Shown here: positions 15,940 to 25,097 of the stretch, in pieces
Layout: each line of letters begins with the position of its first letter
Numbering within the stretch: the stretch's first letter is position 1
Assembly: GCF_002269255.1 (NCBI RefSeq)
Contig: NZ_CP022823.1
Location: 3,596,001-3,660,000, forward strand
Reading direction: 5' to 3'
Source of the DNA: Klebsiella quasivariicola
GTDB lineage: Bacteria; Pseudomonadota; Gammaproteobacteria; Enterobacterales; Enterobacteriaceae
DNA: 64,000 nucleotides
Program-made: the position numbers and the translations under genes
The notes under the pieces: generated by a model
What the model saw: only the letters and a program-made list of their open reading frames with translations
Told to the model about the DNA's origin: nothing
The model's database searches: none

Positions 15940-18237
15940 ATGACGAATCGTACTCAACGCCTGAAAGCCAGTCTCTTCGCCCAACCGCGCGAAATCTCTC
16001 TTGAACGCGCCCTGCTGTATACCGAGAGCCATCGGCAAACGGAGGGCGAGCCGGTGATTATTCGCCGGGCGAAGGCCACCGCCTGGATCCTCGATAAGGT
16101 GATGATTTCGATTCGTGAAGATGAACTGATTGCCGGCAACCGCACCGTCAAACCGCGGGCAGGCATTATGTCGCCAGAGATGGACCCCTACTGGCTGCTT
16201 AACGAACTCGACACCTTCCCGACCCGTCCGCAGGACCGCTTCGCAATAAGTGAAGAAGACAAGCGGATATATCGGGAAACGCTGTTCCCCTACTGGGAAA
16301 AGCGCTCGATGAAAGATTTCATCAACGGGCAGATGACCGACGAGGTCAAGGCCGCGGTCCGCACCCAGATCTTCAGCGTTAACCAGACCGATAAAGGCCA
16401 GGGCCACATCATCATCGACTATCCCCGCCTGCTCAATCATGGTCTCGGCGCGCTGGTTGCGGAGATAAACACCCTCTGCGAACAGCAACCCGAGAACCCC
16501 TTTTACCAGGCCGTGCTGATCCTGCTGGAGGCCTCCCGGCGCCATATTCTGCGCTACGCCACGCTGGCCGAAGAGATGGCTACGCGCTGTCAGGACCCGC
16601 AGCGTCGCCAGGAGCTGGCCACCATCGCCGCTATTTCGCGCCATAACGCGCAGCATCGGCCAACGGACTTTCCCCAGGCCTGCCAGTTGTTCTGGTATAT
16701 GAACATCATTCTGCAGTACGAATCCAATGCCAGCTCGATTTCGCTGGGGCGTTTTGACCAGTATATGCTGCCGTTTTATCAGGCATCGCTAAATCAGGGT
16801 CAGGATCCCGCCTATCTCAAGGCGCTGCTGGAGTCGCTGTGGGTGAAATGCAACGATATCGTCCTGCTACGCTCCTCCAGCAGCGCGCGCTATTTTGCCG
16901 GTTTTCCCACCGGCTATACCGCTCTGCTCGGCGGGTTGACGGAAACCGGGCGCAGCGCGGTCAATGTGCTGTCATTTTTATGCCTCGACGCCTATCAAAA
17001 CGTGCAGCTGCCGCAGCCGAATCTTGGCGTGCGGGTCAACGAGCTGATTGACCGCCCGTTTCTGCGCAAAACCGCCGAAACCATCCGCCTGGGCACCGGC
17101 ATCCCGCAGATTTTCAACGACGAGGTGGTGGTGCCCGCCTTCCTTAACCGCGGCGTATCGCTGGAAGATGCCCGTGATTACGCGGTGGTTGGCTGTGTGG
17201 AGCTCTCCATTCCGGGCCGCACCTACGGCCTGCACGATATCGCCATGTTTAATCTGCTAAAGGTGATGGAAATTGTGCTGCAGGAAAATGAAGGGCAACC
17301 GGAAGTGAGCTGGGACGGGCTTATCCGCCAGATCCGAGATAAAATTCGCTACTACATCAAGCTGATGGTCGAGGGCAGCAACATTTGCGATATTGGTCAT
17401 CGCGACTGGGCGCCGGTGCCTCTCCTCTCCTCGTTCATTGCTGATTGTATCCAGCACGGCAAAGACATCACCGCCGGCGGCGCGCGCTATAACTTCTCCG
17501 GCGTCCAGGGCATCGGTATTGCCAACCTGAGTGATTCGCTTTATGCCCTGAAGGGGATGGTCTTCGACCAGCAGCGCCTCAGCTTTGACCAACTGATGGC
17601 GGTGCTGAAAGCCAACTTCCAGACGCCAGAGGGAGAAAAAATCCGCGCCCGGCTGATCAACCGTTTTGAAAAATATGGCAACGATATCGACGACGTCGAC
17701 AATATTAGCGCCGATCTGCTGCGTTTTTACTGCAAAGAAGTGGAGCAATATCTGAACCCGCGCGGCGGCCACTTTACGCCCGGATCCTATACCGTCTCAG
17801 CGCACGTGCCGCTGGGTTCGGTGGTCGGCGCCACGCCGGATGGCCGGCTGGCCGGCGAACAGCTGGCGGATGGCGGCCTTTCGCCGATGGTCGGTCAGGA
17901 CGCCCAGGGGCCAACGGCGGTGCTGAAATCAGTGAGCAAGCTGGATAATTATCTGCTGTCGAACGGCACGCTATTGAACGTCAAATTTACGCCGGCGACG
18001 CTGGCCGGCGACGGTGGGTTGAACAAGCTGGCAGACTTTTTACAGGCTTTCTGCAAGCTCAAGCTGCAGCATATCCAGTTTAACGTGGTCAACGCCGACA
18101 CCCTGCGTGAAGCCCAGCAGCGGCCGCAGGACTTCGCCGGTCTGGTGGTGCGCGTTGCGGGCTACAGCGCCTTCTTTGTTGAGCTGTCAAAGGAGATTCA
18201 GGATGACATTATCCGCCGCACCGCGCATCAGCTGTGA
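15940..18237 (+). CDS. pflD: Glycyl-radical enzyme PflD (formate acetyltransferase 2-like)
   Basis: A 765-residue glycyl-radical enzyme. The catalytic thiyl Cys419 is in VVGCVELSIPGRTYG and the radical Gly741 is in RVAGYSAFF near the C terminus. It has a single Cys followed by V-E, the pattern of glycerol/diol dehydratases and related lyases, rather than the adjacent Cys pair of pyruvate formate-lyase, so the 'pyruvate formate-lyase' name is probably inexact. It would work without oxygen on a product of the sugar imported by Frw. The start MTNRTQ at 15940 matches the E. coli length. The end overlaps pflC by 35 bases, coupling enzyme and activase. Confidence 0.9.
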   Translation: MTNRTQRLKASLFAQPREISLERALLYTESHRQTEGEPVIIRRAKATAWILDKVMISIREDELIAGNRTVKPRAGIMSPEMDPYWLLNELDTFPTRPQDRFAISEEDKRIYRETLFPYWEKRSMKDFINGQMTDEVKAAVRTQIFSVNQTDKGQGHIIIDYPRLLNHGLGALVAEINTLCEQQPENPFYQAVLILLEASRRHILRYATLAEEMATRCQDPQRRQELATIAAISRHNAQHRPTDFPQACQLFWYMNIILQYESNASSISLGRFDQYMLPFYQASLNQGQDPAYLKALLESLWVKCNDIVLLRSSSSARYFAGFPTGYTALLGGLTETGRSAVNVLSFLCLDAYQNVQLPQPNLGVRVNELIDRPFLRKTAETIRLGTGIPQIFNDEVVVPAFLNRGVSLEDARDYAVVGCVELSIPGRTYGLHDIAMFNLLKVMEIVLQENEGQPEVSWDGLIRQIRDKIRYYIKLMVEGSNICDIGHRDWAPVPLLSSFIADCIQHGKDITAGGARYNFSGVQGIGIANLSDSLYALKGMVFDQQRLSFDQLMAVLKANFQTPEGEKIRARLINRFEKYGNDIDDVDNISADLLRFYCKEVEQYLNPRGGHFTPGSYTVSAHVPLGSVVGATPDGRLAGEQLADGGLSPMVGQDAQGPTAVLKSVSKLDNYLLSNGTLLNVKFTPATLAGDGGLNKLADFLQAFCKLKLQHIQFNVVNADTLREAQQRPQDFAGLVVRVAGYSAFFVELSKEIQDDIIRRTAHQL

Positions 18238-19078
18238 GGTCATCGACACGCGCCCCGACCGGGCGCGCATTTTTAACCTCCAGCGCTACTCGCTCAACGA
18301 TGGCCAGGGGATCCGCACGTTGGTCTTTTTTAAAGGCTGCCCCCACACCTGCCCGTGGTGCGCTAATCCCGAGTCAATCTCCCCAAAAATTCAGACCCTG
18401 CGCCGGGAGAGCAAATGCCTGCACTGCGCCCGCTGCCAGCAGGACGTCGCCGAGTGTCCGTCCGGCGCATGGGAGCAGATCGGTCGCGACGTAACGCTGG
18501 ACACCCTGCTGCAGGAGGTGCTGAAAGACGAGGTCTTCTTCCGCGCCTCCGGTGGCGGTGTTACCCTCTCCGGCGGCGAAGTGCTCATGCAGGCCGAATT
18601 TGCCGCCCGCTTTCTCCGGCGCCTGCGCCAGTGGGGGATCCATACCGCCATCGAAACCGCCGGCGACAGCGCCTTCAGCCGTTTTTTACCGCTGGCCGAA
18701 GCCTGCGATGAAGTGTTATTCGATTTAAAAATCATGGACCCTGAGCGGGCGCGGTCGCTGCTGCGAATGAATCAGCCGCGGGTCATGGACAACTTTCGCC
18801 AGCTGGCAGCGCGAGACATCAACCTGATCCCGCGAGTGCCGCTGATCCCCGGTTACACCATGAGCCTTGAGAATTTTCGTCAGATTCTGGCGTTCCTCGC
18901 GCCCTTCGCGCTTAAAGAAATACACCTGCTGCCGTTTCATCATTATGGCGAGCCAAAATATCGTCTGCTGGGCAAACGCTGGCCGCTGGCTGGCGTAAAC
19001 GCCCCAGAAGAAGCAGAAATTCTTCCTTACCGGGCGCTGGCCGAAGCGGCCGGCTTCCACGTCACTATCGGCGGTTAA
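18203..19078 (+). CDS. pflC: Glycyl-radical enzyme activase PflC (radical SAM)
   Basis: A 291-residue radical-SAM activase that generates the glycyl radical on PflD. The cluster cysteines are C46, C50 and C53 in FFKGCPHTCPWCANP (CxxxCxxC). An added cysteine-rich insert CLHCARCQQDVAEC supplies part of an auxiliary ferredoxin-like [4Fe-4S] domain, as in activases of dehydratase-type enzymes. SGGGVTLSGGEVLMQ is the conserved GGE region for SAM binding. The ATG at 18203 lies inside the end of pflD, giving a 35-base overlap and the E. coli-like N terminus MTLS. Confidence 0.92.
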   Translation: MTLSAAPRISCEVIDTRPDRARIFNLQRYSLNDGQGIRTLVFFKGCPHTCPWCANPESISPKIQTLRRESKCLHCARCQQDVAECPSGAWEQIGRDVTLDTLLQEVLKDEVFFRASGGGVTLSGGEVLMQAEFAARFLRRLRQWGIHTAIETAGDSAFSRFLPLAEACDEVLFDLKIMDPERARSLLRMNQPRVMDNFRQLAARDINLIPRVPLIPGYTMSLENFRQILAFLAPFALKEIHLLPFHHYGEPKYRLLGKRWPLAGVNAPEEAEILPYRALAEAAGFHVTIGG

Positions 19079-19093
19079 CGCCAAGAGGATGTT

Positions 19094-19435
19094 ATGGACT
19101 TCAATATCGTCGCCGTCACCGCCTGCGTCAGCGGAGTGGCGCACACCTATATGGCCGCTGAACGGCTGGAAAAGGTCGGTCATCATGAAAAATGGCACCT
19201 GAAGGTGGAAACCCAGGGCGCGCTCGGGGTGGAAAATCGCATTACCGCGGAAGATATCGCCCGCGCCGAAGTGGTGCTGCTGGTGACGGATATCGAAATT
19301 GATGACGCCCAGCGCTTTTGCGGCCTGCGGACAATTAAAACCAGCATTCAAAGCTTCCTGCTGCAGCCGCAGCAGATCGTCGAGGCCGTGAAAAGCATCA
19401 TGAAGAAGCCGGTCGTCTATCTGGAGATCCCCTGA
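19094..19435 (+). CDS. frwD: PTS fructose-like EIIB component FrwD
   Basis: A 113-residue second EIIB of the same system, with phosphorylatable Cys11 in VTACVSGVAHTYMAAERL. It is paralogous to FrwB (the VAHTYMAAE segment and the KVETQG segment occur in both). It ends the operon 15 bases after pflC. Having two EIIB proteins with one EIIC is a feature also of the E. coli locus; whether they act in tandem or alternatively is unknown. Confidence 0.9.
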   Translation: MDFNIVAVTACVSGVAHTYMAAERLEKVGHHEKWHLKVETQGALGVENRITAEDIARAEVVLLVTDIEIDDAQRFCGLRTIKTSIQSFLLQPQQIVEAVKSIMKKPVVYLEIP

Positions 19436-19448
19436 CCGGCTCCGGGCC

Positions 19449-20216
19449 TTACTCTACATCCAGCAGCCACTTTTGCGCCGGCGTCAGGCGGCTTGCCGTC
19501 TCGGGCGTCAGCCAGCGCCGCTGGTCCTGCTGCGCAGTATCCGCGCGATCGATATATAACCCATGCAGCACACGTCGTCTGCTGCCCTCACGATTACGCG
19601 TACCGCCGTGCCAGGCGTGGGCGTTGTAAATCATCACGCTCCCGGCCGGCGCGGCGAAAACAATTTCTTCAGGGTGGGTCAGCTCCGGGTCGGCCAGCAC
19701 CTCCTCCGGTAACTCGGGGCGAAGATGGGTACCGGGGATAATCCGCGGCGCACCGTTGGCGGCGCTCAAATCGTCTATCGCCCAGATGGTATTCACCAGG
19801 TGGACTTTAGGAAAATCCGGGCGCGGCTTTTTCCAGTCGGCGTGCAGCGGCTGATGGCCGCCGTTATACAGCGCCTCGCGCGCGTTCAGACTGGAGACTT
19901 TAAAATCGCCGTTGAAGATATAGCGGCAGGCGGAGAGGATCAGCGGGTGCGACCAGACTTTCTCCCAGATAACGCCTTTATTCACCAGGTTGGCGATCCG
20001 CGTCGCCGTCGCCTCCTGGTGGTGTTCCATCGCCAGATTGTCACCTTCACGTTCCACCAGGGTATCAATTAGCTGGCGCATTTCGCTCAGCCACTGAGCG
20101 TCTACAACGTTATGCACAATGGTGTAGCCGAGGGTGTCGAGCTCGTATTTCATTTGTGCGCTAAGCGCCAGACCGGCGCCCAGCGCATCGAGAAAGCTAG
20201 CCGAGGATGAGTTCAT
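19449..20216 (-). CDS. Phytanoyl-CoA dioxygenase (PhyH) family protein
   Basis: A 255-residue Fe(II)/2-oxoglutarate-dependent dioxygenase. The iron ligands of the HxD...H triad are visible: His125 and Asp127 in PLHADWKK and His203 in AHAWHGGTRN; the basic segment REGSRRR downstream may hold the 2-oxoglutarate-binding Arg. The start MNSSSASFL at 20216 has AAGGAA 7 bases upstream; the longer open frame has no such site. It sits convergent to frwD and divergent from an AraC regulator. Substrate is not deducible; the family hydroxylates small carboxylates, lipids and secondary metabolites. It is not part of the E. coli frw locus. Confidence 0.85.
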   Translation of the reverse strand: MNSSSASFLDALGAGLALSAQMKYELDTLGYTIVHNVVDAQWLSEMRQLIDTLVEREGDNLAMEHHQEATATRIANLVNKGVIWEKVWSHPLILSACRYIFNGDFKVSSLNAREALYNGGHQPLHADWKKPRPDFPKVHLVNTIWAIDDLSAANGAPRIIPGTHLRPELPEEVLADPELTHPEEIVFAAPAGSVMIYNAHAWHGGTRNREGSRRRVLHGLYIDRADTAQQDQRRWLTPETASRLTPAQKWLLDVE

Positions 20217-20477
20217 TTTGCGTTCCTTTTTAACGTTCCGATAACACAAACAAACTCTACTGGTCCACACGGGGTATGACAGGAGGGGAGCGCTACGAAA
20301 AACTGGACATACGTACGCGAGCCAACAAAATGTGATGGGCATCAACAATCTCGTTTCCGGTGATGCATGCGCTGCACCTGGCCGGGAATTCGCGGCGCAA
20401 AATGGCGAAACAAACGCTGCCTGGCAGGAAAAAATAGCTTACCATCAACGGGATAATGCGCATTCTGAGGGCAAGCA

Positions 20478-21311
20478 ATGATTGAAGATCTGCCGGATAT
20501 TCTGCATCGGTTAATCAGTCAAAAAGATCACTTACAGGTGAGATTTCCTGAACCGGATATCTCCGTGCCTGCCCTCGCCTTCAACGTGCCGTTTCCACGT
20601 CTGGAAATAGTGCTGGAGGGCCAGCTTACTGAGCAGGGACTGCCGCTGGCCGCCTCGACGTTAACCACCCTGCAGGTGCTGTACGTTCAGGCGGGAAAAT
20701 GGACGCTGCCACAGTGGACCGGACCGGCAACCACCCTGAGCGTCCTGTTTGGCCGGCAGAAGCTGGGTTTCAGTATTCAGCGCTGGGACGGGAAAAGCCT
20801 GCACACGGAAAAACAGAGCGTGGCCCGCCTCGGGCCGCGCGTGGGCTCCTACCTGCTGCTGAGCCTGAATGAAGTCAGCCTGCAGCCCGATCCGCTGACC
20901 GCACGGCTGGTGGTCGCTGCGCTGCTGAGTCACTGTCGTGAACAGCTGGTCGGGCTGGAGATGCGCGTCAGCCGCAGTCGGGATCTGTTCCTCGCCGTCC
21001 AGGACTACCTCGAGGAGAATCTTAGCCTGCCGTTAACGCGGGAATCGGTAGCCAAACGTTTTCACATCACGCCCAACTACCTTTCGCATATTTTTCAGAA
21101 ATCAGGCTCGGTAGGATTTAATGAATATCTGACGCGGGTACGCCTGGAAAAAGCGAAGCAGCTGCTGCGCGGCTATGACCTGAAGGTAAAGGAGATCGCT
21201 CATAACTGCGGCTTTGTCGACAGCAACTATTTTTGCCGGGTGTTCAAACGTTACACCGAACGCTCGCCGTCGGAGTATCGGCGACACTGCCGCAGCGCAC
21301 AGCAGGCCTAA
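20478..21311 (+). CDS. yijO: AraC-family regulator, YijO-like
   Basis: A 277-residue regulator with an N-terminal cupin-like effector part (PRLEIVLEGQL, PQWTGPATTLSVLFG) and C-terminal double HTH (about residues 175-272: LTRESVAKRFHITPNYLSH and VKEIAHNCGFVDSNYFCRVF). It closely resembles E. coli YijO, which neighbours frwD there as well, though here it is on the other strand relative to the pfl genes. It is divergent from the PhyH dioxygenase over 261 bases, so that gene is the obvious target, with frw/pfl also possible. The start follows GAGGGCAAGCA. Confidence 0.8.
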   Translation: MIEDLPDILHRLISQKDHLQVRFPEPDISVPALAFNVPFPRLEIVLEGQLTEQGLPLAASTLTTLQVLYVQAGKWTLPQWTGPATTLSVLFGRQKLGFSIQRWDGKSLHTEKQSVARLGPRVGSYLLLSLNEVSLQPDPLTARLVVAALLSHCREQLVGLEMRVSRSRDLFLAVQDYLEENLSLPLTRESVAKRFHITPNYLSHIFQKSGSVGFNEYLTRVRLEKAKQLLRGYDLKVKEIAHNCGFVDSNYFCRVFKRYTERSPSEYRRHCRSAQQA

Positions 21312-21328
21312 CCTTCAGCCGGGGAATA

Positions 21329-22228
21329 TTATGCCCACTCCACGCGTCCGCGCCCGTTGTGCTTGGCTTTGTACAGCGCCTCGTCGACTTTGCGGATAAA
21401 CGTCTCCTGGGCTTCGCCTGGCCGCCACGTTCCGACGCCAATGCTGATCGACAGCGGCGTTTGGTTATTGATCAGAATGGTACGGGCATTATTGAGGATA
21501 TCCTGCGCCAGGGCATGCAACTCCGGCTCTGACTGGCCGTCGACGATGATGGCAAACTCTTCACCGCCGATACGCGCCGGCTGGACGTGTTCGCCGGTCA
21601 GTTTCGCCAGCTGTTTCCCCAACGAAAATAACACCTCATCCCCCACCAGATGCCCCCAGGTATCATTAATTTTCTTAAAAAAATCGATATCCAGGATCAT
21701 CAGTCCCAGCCCCTGTCCGGATTTCTCGCGGATCGTGTCGATGAAAAAACGGCGGTTGGGCAACTGAGTGAGTTCATCCTTCAGGGATTGCGAGCGCGCA
21801 TCAACATACAGCAGATTGATCCGCTCAATAATTTTGTAGACCCCCACCACGGTAAATAACATCCCGGAAAGGCGCAGCAGATCTTCGCAGTAATAGCCCA
21901 TCCAGCGCGGCTGCACCACGATCTCATCCATTACGTCAAAGGTGCCACCGGCAATCCACAGCAGCAGCCCATAGCGCACCCAGTTAACGGCAATATGGCT
22001 CATCCGCACCCTGGCAGAGCTCCAGAGCATAAACACCAGAAACAGTAAGGCCAGCAGATCGATATAGAGTCCGGGGTTGGCCAGGATCTCACCCAGCGTG
22101 CCAATCGGCGGCGATACCAGCGCACAGCCGACAGCGACGGCGACGATAACCAGCAGCGCAGGCAGGAGCGTCCCCCGGGGCAGAGCGGCCGAAATGGGGC
22201 GATTCGCAGGATGTTGGCATTCAGGCAT
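21329..22228 (-). CDS. Membrane-bound diguanylate cyclase (GGDEF)
   Basis: A 299-residue inner-membrane protein predicted to make cyclic di-GMP. The N-terminal 130 residues hold about four hydrophobic segments with no recognisable sensor fold; the GGDEF domain runs from about residue 145 (SLKDELTQLPNRRFF) to the end. The active-site loop is GGEEF at 221-225 in RIGGEEFAIIV, a catalytically competent version, and DIDFFKKINDTWGHLVGD is intact. The inhibitory RxxD site that normally precedes the loop is absent, so product inhibition there is unlikely. It converges with the AraC gene. Confidence 0.88.
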   Translation of the reverse strand: MPECQHPANRPISAALPRGTLLPALLVIVAVAVGCALVSPPIGTLGEILANPGLYIDLLALLFLVFMLWSSARVRMSHIAVNWVRYGLLLWIAGGTFDVMDEIVVQPRWMGYYCEDLLRLSGMLFTVVGVYKIIERINLLYVDARSQSLKDELTQLPNRRFFIDTIREKSGQGLGLMILDIDFFKKINDTWGHLVGDEVLFSLGKQLAKLTGEHVQPARIGGEEFAIIVDGQSEPELHALAQDILNNARTILINNQTPLSISIGVGTWRPGEAQETFIRKVDEALYKAKHNGRGRVEWA

Positions 22229-22471
22229 AGCGATGTCTCATGGTAACAGCAGGGCCGATCGCGGGACAGAATAGCAGGTAAGCGCAGCGGGACGAATGAA
22301 AAAGCGTCGCATAGGTCAATGACGGCGTGGTGGACTGACCCCGCGGAATTGTTCCAACGTACTACCACTCCATGGCGACGAGGTCAGTGGCGCGGATACT
22401 ATCGGCTTCATCCGCCATCTGATTAGCATTCTGTGCGGCACCGCTGTAACCCGGCGCCGCCTGCTCAGGGA

Positions 22472-23500
22472 TTAGCCGCTAAACACCCGCGCCTTGCCGC
22501 TGACCGTCAGTTGCACCGTCGCGCCGGGCTGCCACGCCGGCTGGCTGACGGTTCGCAGCACTATTGGCCGATCTTGCCCGACCATCGACAGCGTCAGTGT
22601 GGAAAGATGGCCTGAAAAATCGACATCGCGAATGGTCGCCGTACTCTCCTGCGGGGCGCTCACGCTGACGCTGAGCTGTTCCGGACGCAGCATCACCTTT
22701 CCTTCACCAGCAGGATGCAGTGCGTCCGTCGCCAGATCGCCCAGCACGCAGCTTGCCCTTCCGGGGCTCAGACGTGCGGGAAGGATCAGGGCATCACCAA
22801 GAAACAGCGCCGTCTCTTCATCCACCGGCTGCGAGTAAACCGCCAGGGGGGTCCCCACCTGAGCGAAACGCCCCTCGCGCATCACCGCCACCTGAGTGGC
22901 GAACGACAGCGCCTCGTTCTGGTCATGAGTCACCAGAATCGAGGCGATACCCGTCTCGGCCAGCAGATCGGCGGTCGCTTTACGCGTGCTGGCGCGCAGT
23001 CCGGTATCCAGTGCCGAAAACGGCTCATCCAGCAGCATTAGCGCCGGCTGCTGCGCCAGCGCGCGGGCCAGGGCAACGCGCTGCTGCTGACCGCCGGAAA
23101 TTTCGTGTGGCCAGTGGCGCGCCAGGCCGTGATCGAGGGCAACCATCTCCATCAGCGCGCCCACCCGGCGACGTTTCTCCTCGCGGCTGACGTCCAGCCC
23201 CCAGGCGATATTGTCCGCAACATTGAGATGAGGGAACAGCGCTCCCTCCTGCGGGACATAGCCGATCCGTCGCTGATGCGCGGGGACAAACGCCCCCTCG
23301 GCGAAAAGAGGCGCTCCGTGCATAACGATCCGCCCGCTGTCGGGCGTTTCGAAGCCGGCAAGAATGCGCAGCAGCGTGGTTTTTCCCGAGCCTGACGGAC
23401 CCACAATGGCCGTCCGGCTCCCCGGCGCCACCGTCAGATTGAGATTATCGAGGACCCGCACGTCGGCGAAGGATTTCGAAATAGAAGACAATTCCAGCAT
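22472..23500 (-). CDS. fbpC: Ferric iron ABC transporter ATPase FbpC
   Basis: A 342-residue ABC ATPase powering ferric iron uptake. Walker A GPSGSGKTT at about 36-44, Q-loop YVPQEGALFPH, signature SGGQQQRVALARAL, Walker B ALMLLDEPFSALD and the switch His in LVTHDQNEAL are all present; the last hundred residues form a TOBE-type regulatory domain. It begins one base after the fbpB stop, at the end of the fbpABC operon. The 243 bases beyond its stop up to the GGDEF gene contain nothing I can identify. Confidence 0.9.
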   Translation of the reverse strand: MLELSSISKSFADVRVLDNLNLTVAPGSRTAIVGPSGSGKTTLLRILAGFETPDSGRIVMHGAPLFAEGAFVPAHQRRIGYVPQEGALFPHLNVADNIAWGLDVSREEKRRRVGALMEMVALDHGLARHWPHEISGGQQQRVALARALAQQPALMLLDEPFSALDTGLRASTRKATADLLAETGIASILVTHDQNEALSFATQVAVMREGRFAQVGTPLAVYSQPVDEETALFLGDALILPARLSPGRASCVLGDLATDALHPAGEGKVMLRPEQLSVSVSAPQESTATIRDVDFSGHLSTLTLSMVGQDRPIVLRTVSQPAWQPGATVQLTVSGKARVFSG

Positions 23501-23501
23501 G

Positions 23502-25076
23502 TTACAACCCTGCCATTTTTTTCGACTGCATATAAAGAACCGCGGTCAGCGGCAGCGAAATGACGATCATCAGTAGCGCGTACGGCGCCGCCGCCACATA
23601 GTCGATCTCGCTGGTTAAGGCCCAGAAGCCGGTCGACAGGGTGCGGGTGCCTAGTGGCGAGAGCAGCAGCGTGGCGGTAAGCTCATTGCTCACGCCGAGG
23701 AACACCAGCGCGGCGCCGGCGGTCGCCCCCGGGGCGGCAAGCCGCATGGTGATGCTCCACAGGGCGCGGGCCGGGCTGCGTCCGAGGCTACGGGCGACGT
23801 TTTCCAGTTCCACCGGCGCCTGAGCGATACCGGCGCGCAGGTTAATGAGCGCGCGCGGCATAAACATCAGCAGGTAGGCGAGAAACAGCGTCACTTCCGT
23901 CTGGTACACCGGGCGGGCATAGTGGATGGTGACGGTCACCAGCGCCAGCGCGGTGACGATGCCGGGCAGCGAGCTGGTGATGTAATTACACCCCTCCAGC
24001 AGGCGGAACAGCGGACGCGGATAGCGCACGCCGAGCCAGGCGATGGGGATCGCGCAGGCCGTTGTCAGCAGCGCCCCGCCCGCCCCCAGTAACAAGGTTT
24101 GGCGCAGCGAATGCCACAGATCGGCATGCAGCCAGTTGTCGATGCCCCCCAGCCATAGCCAGCGGCACAGGACCAGCAACGGCACTCCCATCGCCAGCAT
24201 CACCAACAGCAGAAGCAGTAGCTGCGCGCTAAAAGCGGCCCCTTTTCCCAGCACCAGGCGTTGCTGCTCGCGCGCCGCCCCGGCGCCGATACGCGCGTAA
24301 CGCGCTTTACCGCGTGAGGCGCTCTCCAGCAGCAGGATCGCCAGACAACACAGGGCCAACACGCCTGCCAGCATGTTGGCGGCCGGACCGCTGAAGGTCG
24401 ACTGGAACTGATCGTAAATAGCGGTGGTGAAGGTATCGAAGCGGATCATCACATACAGGCCATATTCCGCCAGCAGATGCAGGGCCACCAGCAGCGCACC
24501 GCCGCAGATAGCCAGTCGCAACTGCGGAAGCACCACCCGGAAAAAGACTTTCCACGGCGGCGTGCCCAGCGATGCGGCGACATCTTCAAGGGTAGGATCG
24601 AGGCGGCGCAGCACGGCTGCCACCGGCATATAAATAAACGGATAGTAGGCCAGCACCGAGAGAAACACCCCGGCGGAGAGGCCATGCAGCGATGGCACGG
24701 CGCTGATCCAGGCGTAGCTCTGGACAAAAGCCGGAATCGCCAGCGGCGCCACCGCCAGCGCCGCCCACAGCTGCCGACCGGCCAGCGCGGTACGTTCCGT
24801 CAGCCAGGCCAGCGTCACGCCGAGCACAATGCTGATGGGGACCGCCAGCATCGTCAGCCACAGGGTATTGTTGAGCAACTCCCCGACCCGCGGACGAAAG
24901 ACCAGCGCTTTGATCGTCAGCCAGCCGGTGTCGAATCCGACGGCCACCACAAACCCTAACGGCAACAGCGCCAGCAATGAAAACAGCAGCGCTAACGCAA
25001 CCATCGGAAATGCAGGACGCCTGCGCTCGGGCAGGCGTCCTGTTTTCTTTCCGAGCGACAGACTCAGAACAGACAT
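23502..25076 (-). CDS. fbpB: Ferric iron ABC transporter permease FbpB
   Basis: A 524-residue inner-membrane permease with about twelve hydrophobic segments in two homologous halves, each with an EAA-type coupling loop (DVAASLGTPPWKVFFRVVLP near residue 180 and VARSLGRSPARALWSITMRL near 445). This fused two-domain form is usual for FbpB/AfuB/SfuB. It lies 21 bases after fbpA and 1 base before fbpC, so the three genes make one transcript controlled by the Fur box upstream of fbpA. Confidence 0.9.
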   Translation of the reverse strand: MSVLSLSLGKKTGRLPERRRPAFPMVALALLFSLLALLPLGFVVAVGFDTGWLTIKALVFRPRVGELLNNTLWLTMLAVPISIVLGVTLAWLTERTALAGRQLWAALAVAPLAIPAFVQSYAWISAVPSLHGLSAGVFLSVLAYYPFIYMPVAAVLRRLDPTLEDVAASLGTPPWKVFFRVVLPQLRLAICGGALLVALHLLAEYGLYVMIRFDTFTTAIYDQFQSTFSGPAANMLAGVLALCCLAILLLESASRGKARYARIGAGAAREQQRLVLGKGAAFSAQLLLLLLVMLAMGVPLLVLCRWLWLGGIDNWLHADLWHSLRQTLLLGAGGALLTTACAIPIAWLGVRYPRPLFRLLEGCNYITSSLPGIVTALALVTVTIHYARPVYQTEVTLFLAYLLMFMPRALINLRAGIAQAPVELENVARSLGRSPARALWSITMRLAAPGATAGAALVFLGVSNELTATLLLSPLGTRTLSTGFWALTSEIDYVAAAPYALLMIVISLPLTAVLYMQSKKMAGL

Positions 25077-25097
25077 AGCAACATCACTTCCTCAGGA

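Noticed and set aside
22362..22418. Short minus-strand frame (MADEADSIRATDL...) in the gap after fbpC
   Set aside because: Eighteen codons without a ribosome site; the wider frame is cut by a stop within fbpC. Likely chance.
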